Below are positions 61,801-64,000 of a stretch of DNA of 64,000 nucleotides, piece after piece. A program made the translations under genes and the position numbers. The notes beneath the pieces were generated by a model, which was not told where the DNA came from, ran no database searches, and was given only the letters and a program-made list of their open reading frames with translations. Position 1 is the stretch's first letter. Each line of letters begins with the position of its first letter. Origin of the DNA: Chelydra serpentina (taxonomy: Eukaryota > Chordata > Testudines > Chelydridae); assembly GCA_037349315.1 (NCBI GenBank), contig JBAIAC010000007.1, positions 2,232,001 through 2,296,000 of the forward strand, written 5' to 3'.

Positions 61801-63409
61801 GGTATTTAGGTATCGCTGTGCTCAGCCTTGCAACACTTAGTCAATTTAGGAGCCAAGTCTCATTTTCATTGACTGTCAATTGGATTTTGGCTCCTAAATG
61901 CCTGACTTGGGTGTTGAGGTGCTGGGCACAATACCTAAATACCTTTACAAATCTGGACTTGAATAGATGTGTGTACTTACAGATGCACAAGGCTTTACTG
62001 CGCAGTCTCTTATCCCACAGTGACTGCTGTCGTTCCAAAGAGGGCAAGGTTTCTTTAGGTTTACCTGTAAAGAATGATACATAAAAAATAATTACATATT
62101 ATACAAATCCACATAACCAAGCCAATTATATGAACCACAGCCTAATTTAATAACACTTGTTACCTTAGAAGTAGATCTAACTCGTAACTTTTGTAATAAT
62201 TCTCATTTAGGGTGTAACTCAACGCACAGCAATCCACCCTTTTATAAGGGCTTAAGTGACGCATGGCCCATGCGCTGGCTTTCTACATAGGAATGAACTT
62301 CACCATTGGTGAAAAGACTCCGGATAAACTTTTGTACTTCTCTCTCACACGAAAAATGTTTTCAGTTGCAGTGACCTTATAGATGATGTTAAATATGGTG
62401 ACAAAGATTTCAGATGTTTGGTAGCACATTTTCCAGGGCATTTCTTACGTGCTCCTGGACCTAGAGCAGATTCTCAATTACCCCCTTATCTGCCTCAAAA
62501 TATCAACATCTAAGTAGTGCTCTTCTAAACAAACCTAACATGTAATGATTTTTAAAAAACACAGCAATAGACGAAACTACAACCAAATACTCAAACATTG
62601 CCTCATGTTTGACTCCACAGATAGAAAGCTTTTTTAAAGCACAAATGGCCAAATTCTGCACTGACTTATATCCAGTGCTTAATTTGTAATGAAAGTGGTG
62701 CCACGACTCAAGCAATTTTTTTACATTCATAACTGATGCAGCAAGCCCAGAGGTGCCGGGGCTATGAACTGCCAAGCCTAGAAGTGCCAGCGCATTCATG
62801 CAACTCCAGAGAGGTTATTATGGGTGTAAGTGCAGGCAGAATTTGGCCTGTAAAGGATCAGTTTAATAAAAACTGGATAGAAGTTATAATGGACCAATTC
62901 GCTTGGTCTTGTTAAAAGCCTCTTCGTGCGTACAAAATGCAGTACAGGAAACAAAACACTGTTCTCACTGCACAGCTTTTGCCCCAGTAAATGTTTTCCA
63001 TACTTCACCTGGCATGAAAACTACTTCCTTGCTCTACCACTAAGCCATTAAGGGAAAAAAATGCTTCAGAAGCAATTCTTAAAACTTTATATAATTTATT
63101 TTAAGAATATGCTCCCTCAAATTAAGATTCTCTGGATATGAAAGCCTGAATTGTTATAATCATGCTCCTAAAACAAGAATAGATTAAAAGACAATTAATA
63201 ATTTATATGGAGATTTTTCAAAACACACACTACTTATCTAATCCCAACATATTTTTGGCAATGAATACAATTTTCAAATATTAAAATACCTTGTAATGTC
63301 TAAAGTAGTCACTTTCCAGAAGTTTATTTAATCTAGGAAAAAGCTTGTTGTTGTTAAATGTATCTATGGTTTCAACATCACAGGTGCAATCATCTAAGTA
63401 ACCAGTGAC
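41907..63409 (-). CDS. ERO1A: ERO1A, ER oxidoreductin-1 alpha (14 of 15 coding exons; 5' exon off window)
   Basis: Fourteen minus-strand exons join into one frame of 426 codons plus stop, matching human ERO1A from residue ~39 to the C terminus (human 468 aa). ERO1A is an FAD enzyme of the ER lumen that passes electrons from PDI to oxygen, making hydrogen peroxide. Visible features: outer shuttle pair CGIRDC (human C94/C99) with regulatory cysteines C104 and C131; inner pair CVGC (C394/C397); FAD contacts in [15 protein letters not shown] (R187, T189, W200), SGLH (S252, H255), R287 and R300; and N-glycosylation sites NIT and NIS. The signal-peptide exon lies beyond 64000. All introns are GT/AG. 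The paralogue ERO1B is excluded by closer residue matches and by the GPR137C neighbour. Confidence 0.96.
41968..43729. other. ERO1A intron 14, no gene seen
   Basis: AT-rich, mostly single-copy intron with a G homopolymer at 42718-42732. No exon of another gene was recognised. Confidence 0.5.
43730..43863 (-). CDS. ERO1A: ERO1A exon 14
   Basis: Encodes [40 protein letters not shown] and NAFG. Acceptor tctgcacag, donor AG|gttagt. Confidence 0.96.
43990..44060 (-). repeat. Ancient SINE scrap
   Basis: Text CACCTAGGAGCCCCAGTCAT and GTGCTAGGCGCTGTACAAAT matches the tail of an old amniote SINE also seen near 1505, 5880 and 23960. It lies just downstream of ERO1A exon 13 in transcript sense. Confidence 0.45.
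44090..44176 (-). CDS. ERO1A: ERO1A exon 13 (inner active site)
   Basis: Twenty-nine codons: [19 protein letters not shown] then [10 protein letters not shown]. It holds the FAD-proximal CVGC pair and the second glycosylation site (NIS). It is closed by donor gtaagt. Confidence 0.96.
44520..44589 (-). CDS. ERO1A: ERO1A exon 12
   Basis: Encodes [20 protein letters not shown] then KLK, nearly identical to human. Ends in phase 0 with donor AAG|gtaatt. Confidence 0.96.
45007..45276. mobile_element. Second foldback retroposon with 13-bp target-site duplication
   Basis: CATCTCTTTTTAG is repeated exactly at 45007-45019 and 45264-45276. The left part (45020 to about 45105) is the minus-sense 3' end of the CACGAAAGCTTATG family; the right part (about 45180-45263) is plus-sense. 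The arms overlap by about 35 bp around GGTGCTACAAGTTTTTCTTT. Confidence 0.9.
45463..45625 (+). repeat. MIR-type SINE
   Basis: MIR core text GCAAGCCACTTAGCCTCCCT, GCCTCAGTTCTCCATCTGTA and a 3' end GAAGTGCTTTGAGATCTACT. Intronic in ERO1A. Confidence 0.75.
45782..46028 (-). CDS. ERO1A: ERO1A exon 11
   Basis: 247 bases beginning [20 protein letters not shown] and ending LLEILHLTK. It carries an N-glycosylation site (NIT), two FAD-contact arginines and the conserved helix [20 protein letters not shown]. It is the largest ERO1A exon in the window. Confidence 0.95.
46145..46585. mobile_element. MITE (AGGCCTGGTCCACAC type) carrying a SINE
   Basis: The left end is CAGGCCTGGTCCACACACAA; the right end is GCATGAACACGAGGCCTTAG. 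The interior, with repeated TAAACTGATTTA-like motifs, is interrupted by the CryI SINE at 46322-46505. Confidence 0.6.
46322..46505 (+). repeat. CryI-type tRNA-derived SINE
   Basis: TAGCTCAGTGGTTTGAGCAT, GGGTTGTGAGTTCAATCCTT, CTGCTTTGAGCAGGGGGTTG and a tail of repeated TTCTATGA units. The first few tRNA bases are missing. It is nested in a MITE within an ERO1A intron. Confidence 0.9.
46586..47949. other. ERO1A intron 10, no gene seen
   Basis: Single-copy intron; no exon was recognised. The inverted words GTATCCAATCCCCTGATCTC and GAGGGGATTGGATAC-like text near 46590-46625 form a hairpin. Confidence 0.45.
47950..48042 (-). CDS. ERO1A: ERO1A exon 10
   Basis: Encodes [20 protein letters not shown] then [10 protein letters not shown]. 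The FAD-contacting serine and histidine of SGLH are kept. Acceptor cctttcag, donor AAG|gtgggt. Confidence 0.95.
48218..48244 (-). CDS. ERO1A: ERO1A exon 9 (27-bp microexon)
   Basis: Twenty-seven bases between catttccag and gtaatg, encoding (G)NSFYSWLE(G). The matching human stretch, TSEENTFYSWLEG, is four residues longer. The reading frame into exons 8 and 10 is kept exactly. Confidence 0.88.
48475..48889 (+). mobile_element. Endogenous retrovirus 5' LTR
   Basis: Starts TGTCAC and ends GGTAACA. A TATA box (TATAAAAG, 48741-48748) and a polyadenylation signal (AATAAA, 48812-48817) lie in the expected order. It is immediately followed by a primer-binding-like site, TGGCGACCACGAAGG. It is antisense to ERO1A. 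Confidence 0.8.
48890..49105 (+). pseudogene. Retroviral leader remnant, truncated
   Basis: Leader after the LTR, with a splice-donor-like AAGGTGAGTCC near 49027. The element stops at about 49105, where a CR1 tail in the opposite orientation begins. No gag, pol or env frame remains, so it cannot be assigned to a genus from this fragment. Confidence 0.65.
49105..49515 (-). mobile_element. CR1-like LINE 3' end
   Basis: On the plus strand: AGTCCAAGGCCAGAAAGGAC and ATCTAGTTTGATCTCCTGTA, then CTTTCTCTTTGTTAAGCTAA. It is the same subfamily as 59555-60055. It truncates the retroviral leader. Confidence 0.8.
49516..50994. other. ERO1A intron 8, no gene seen
   Basis: Single-copy intron with a MIR-like SINE near 50457-50620 (TGTGTGGTCTAGTGAATAGG and ACCTGGATTCTATTCCCAAC). 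Nothing else was recognised. Confidence 0.5.
50995..51041 (-). CDS. ERO1A: ERO1A exon 8
   Basis: Forty-seven bases encoding [15 protein letters not shown] plus one base. The intron upstream of it (51042-56709) contains the whole Gypsy element. Confidence 0.94.
51264..51857 (-). repeat. Gypsy 3' LTR
   Basis: Shares ACAGCAATCC, AAATCGAAGCAAGACACA, CATGTAATAACCATGAACC and CTGAGTTCAGGAAGCAATAA with the partner at 55598. It ends CTTGCCTAACA. It includes a (CCCT)n/(CA)n tract at about 51535-51580. Confidence 0.85.
51900..54470 (-). pseudogene. Gypsy pol remnant (RT, RNase H, integrase)
   Basis: Minus-strand scraps: RT start block [15 protein letters not shown] (about 53870-53915); the YxDD box reads [15 protein letters not shown] (about 53553-53600), so the second catalytic aspartate is lost. 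RNase H-like text follows around 52950-53300. Integrase-like text ([11 protein letters not shown] and [18 protein letters not shown]) lies at about 52390-52540. Frameshifts and stops separate all parts, so it is inactive. Confidence 0.8.
54530..54750 (+). repeat. CryI-type SINE (variant subfamily) inside the Gypsy element
   Basis: Head GGGATAGCTCAGTGGTTTGA; middle carries CTGTCAGGGGACAGTACTTG, absent from the copies at 3079 and 46322. Tail GGACTGGACTCGATGACCTT and an (ATTT)n end. It post-dates the Gypsy insertion. Confidence 0.9.
54740..55590 (-). pseudogene. Gypsy gag-like remnant
   Basis: Minus-strand codons between the 5' LTR and pol include [20 protein letters not shown] (about 55100-55180) and cysteine-containing text near 54900-54960 that may be a degraded zinc knuckle. 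Frames are broken. Assignment rests mainly on position. Confidence 0.5.
55598..56003 (-). repeat. Gypsy 5' LTR, internally deleted
   Basis: Aligns to the left LTR over its first part, then carries a (CA)n tract (55814-55862). It resumes at AACCAGGAGTGTCAAATCTG and CTTGCCTAG, missing about 260 bp present in the other LTR. The inner boundary is TGTTAC at 55598. Confidence 0.82.
56004..58060. other. ERO1A introns 6-7 flank with exon 7; MITE remnants
   Basis: Apart from exon 7 (56710-56830), this holds two MITE-like elements: about 57160-57320 (GCTATGTCTACACACGGC) and about 57640-57915 (GGCCTGGTCTACACTTAAAA to GTGTAAACGTGGCCTTTG). No other gene was seen. Confidence 0.5.
56710..56830 (-). CDS. 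ERO1A: ERO1A exon 7 (FAD-binding)
   Basis: Encodes [18 protein letters not shown] then [20 protein letters not shown]. The arginine, threonine and tryptophan that contact FAD in the human enzyme are all present. Donor gtacgt. Confidence 0.96.
58062..58165 (-). repeat. CACGAAAGCTTATG-family retroposon, partial
   Basis: Plus-strand text GGGCATAAGCTTTCGTGGGC and TAACCCACTTCATCAGATGC is the reverse of the family consensus. It lacks the terminal CTAACACGGCT part. It is directly followed by a (GATA)n microsatellite. Confidence 0.75.
58178..58222. repeat. (GATA)n microsatellite
   Basis: Interrupted tandem GATA units (ATAGATAGATAGATAGGATA). It is probably polymorphic. It lies in intron 6 near exon 6. 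Confidence 0.85.
58335..58408 (-). CDS. ERO1A: ERO1A exon 6
   Basis: Encodes [19 protein letters not shown] then FCEAD, aligned with human EETQKAVLQWTKHDDSSDNF. The intron to exon 5 is only 86 bp. Confidence 0.95.
58495..58571 (-). CDS. ERO1A: ERO1A exon 5
   Basis: Encodes [19 protein letters not shown] then AVNESL plus two bases. It contains the cysteine equivalent to human C131, the partner in the inhibitory disulfide with C94. Donor gtataa. Confidence 0.94.
58927..59230. mobile_element. Hairpin-rich MITE (GGGCTGGTCCACAC type)
   Basis: Ends GGGCTGGTCCACACTA and TAGACTAGCCC are inverted repeats. Three internal palindromes: ACTTCAGCTAC...GTAGCTGAAGT, GTCGAC-bounded, and TCGATTTATC...GATAAATCGA. 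It is CpG-rich. It is related to 61074-61370. Confidence 0.8.
59315..59353 (-). CDS. ERO1A: ERO1A exon 4 (39-bp microexon)
   Basis: Thirteen codons, [13 protein letters not shown], matching human DEVPDGIKSASYK in the regulatory loop region. Acceptor catttcag, donor AAG|gtatgt. Confidence 0.93.
59464..59554 (+). repeat. MIR-like tRNA SINE head
   Basis: GGGGCAATGTGGTCTTGGGA, TTAAGTCACTGGACTGGGAT and GATCTGGGTTCAATTCCTGA form a tRNA-like head. A CR1 tail in the other orientation follows directly. Confidence 0.6.
59555..60055 (-). mobile_element. CR1-like LINE 3' end
   Basis: Plus-strand text CCACGGCCAGAAAGGATCAT, CATCTAGTCTGACCTCCTGT and CTTCTCTGGATCCTCTTCAA. It is the same subfamily as 49105-49515 but longer. 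Confidence 0.82.
60056..61073. other. ERO1A intron 3, no gene seen
   Basis: Single-copy intron. A MIR-like scrap (CTCAGTTTCCCTATTCCC) lies near 60160. No exon was recognised. Confidence 0.5.
61074..61370. mobile_element. Hairpin-rich MITE, second copy
   Basis: Starts GGGCTGGTCTACACTA and ends TATAGACGTACCC, flanked by TAA and TTA. It has the same three-palindrome layout as 58927-59230: ACTTCAGCTACGTGAATAAC..., CCTACTCCGTTCGCGGAGTA and TCGATTTATCGCGTCTAG. Confidence 0.82.
61371..63289. other. ERO1A introns flanking exon 3, no further gene seen
   Basis: AT-rich intron on both sides of exon 3 (61981-62064). The text GCTGTGCTCAGCCTTGCAAC and CAATTTAGGAGCCAAGTCTC near 61815-61950 is a short inverted repeat. 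Nothing coding was seen. Confidence 0.5.
61981..62064 (-). CDS. ERO1A: ERO1A exon 3 (outer active site)
   Basis: Twenty-eight codons: [16 protein letters not shown] then [12 protein letters not shown]. It holds the shuttle disulfide pair and the regulatory cysteine equivalent to human C104. Donor gtaagt. Confidence 0.95.
63290..63409 (-). CDS. ERO1A: ERO1A exon 2
   Basis: Forty codons, phase 0, starting [18 protein letters not shown] and ending [14 protein letters not shown]. It carries the N-terminal CTC cysteines. Acceptor ttcaacag, donor AAG|gtattt. Confidence 0.95.
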
Positions 63410-63619
63410 CTGTTGAATAAAAAATAAAATATGACAGATAATATGAACAAAATATAGGATCTACTTTTAAATACAGTGCACAGTGAGTATTTAATACAAA
63501 ATGTCTTCCCAGGACTTTTCCTAAGAGACTACCAGATAAAGTGAATTAGAATTAACAAACATTCAAGAAGAGCTGCTATTTCATGAATACTTCACTCTTT
63601 TTTGATTGAAAACATTTGA

Positions 63620-64000
63620 CTGGGATTGTTTAGCCTGCAGAAGAGAAGAATGAGGGGGGGATTTGATAGCTGCTTTCAACTACCTGAAAGGGGGTTCCAA
63701 AGAGGATGGATCTAGACTGTTCTCAGTGGTAGAAGATGACAGAACAAGGAGTAATGGTCTCAAGTTGCAGAGGGGGAGGCTTAGGTTGGATATTAGGAAA
63801 AACTTTTTCACTAGTAGGATGGTGAAGCACTGGAATGGGTTACCTAGGGAGGTGGTGGAATCTCCATCCTTAGAGGTTTTTAAGGTCAGGCTTGACAAAG
63901 CCCTGGCTGGGATGATTTAGTTGGGTTTGGTCCTGCTTTGAGCAGGGGGTTGGACTAGATGACCTCCTGAGGTCCCTTCCAACCCTGAGATTCTATGATT
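63620..64000 (+). mobile_element. CR1 LINE 3' end reaching the window edge
   Basis: An 85-codon frame (63663-63917) encodes the CR1 C terminus: [20 protein letters not shown], then [24 protein letters not shown] text. The 3'UTR GAGCAGGGGGTTGGACTAGA and CTTCCAACCCTGAGATTCTA follows. It is highly similar to the inverse copy at 19643-20255. Confidence 0.92.

Overview
This window comes from a vertebrate nuclear genome, almost certainly a cryptodiran (hidden-necked) turtle. The evidence is three copies of a tRNA-derived SINE with a CR1-like tail (the CryI/tortoise pol III SINE type), many CR1 LINE fragments, MIR-like ancient SINEs and numerous hAT-like MITEs. The coding exons are typical amniote exons separated by long repeat-rich introns.

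Two protein-coding genes can be reconstructed exon by exon, and they converge tail to tail. GPR137C lies on the plus strand (ATG at 10153, stop at 33347-33349, seven coding exons, 398 codons) and encodes a seven-helix lysosomal-type membrane protein. Its 5' end sits in a CpG island, and its 3'UTR probably runs to an AATAAA at 36330. ERO1A lies on the minus strand (stop at 41907-41909). Fourteen coding exons, human exons 2-15, are inside the window up to 63409, and the signal-peptide exon lies beyond the right edge. ERO1A encodes the ER flavoenzyme that re-oxidises protein disulfide isomerase. The outer and inner active-site cysteine pairs, the regulatory cysteines and the FAD contacts are all readable. 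This order and orientation match human 14q22.1, where TXNDC16 lies head to head with GPR137C; no TXNDC16 coding exon was recognised here.

Layout: 1-8060 is repeat-rich flank (a nested non-LTR retroelement fragment, hAT MITEs, a SINE, a CR1 tail). 8062-9488 is a roughly 1.4 kb minisatellite of 28-29 bp units that abuts the CpG island (about 9500-10150). 10153-33349 is GPR137C with introns holding tandem repeats, CR1 elements (one with a long reverse-transcriptase frame), a foldback retroposon with a 13-bp target-site duplication, and a hAT-like element with about 450-bp inverted arms. 36356-41360 is intergenic, with a hAT MITE inside a dispersed retroposon, a minus-strand CR1 and a 120-bp near-perfect inverted copy of part of that MITE. 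41360-64000 is ERO1A, whose introns hold a 5' LTR plus leader of an endogenous retrovirus, a degenerate Ty3/Gypsy element with two LTRs, hairpin-rich MITEs, and a CR1 end at the right edge.

Nothing here looks like an operon, CRISPR array or other undescribed multi-gene system. The unusual content is in the structure of the mobile elements: foldback insertions with intact duplications, nested transposons that give a relative chronology, a templated inverted insertion, and a promoter-edge minisatellite whose island-side units keep their CpGs.
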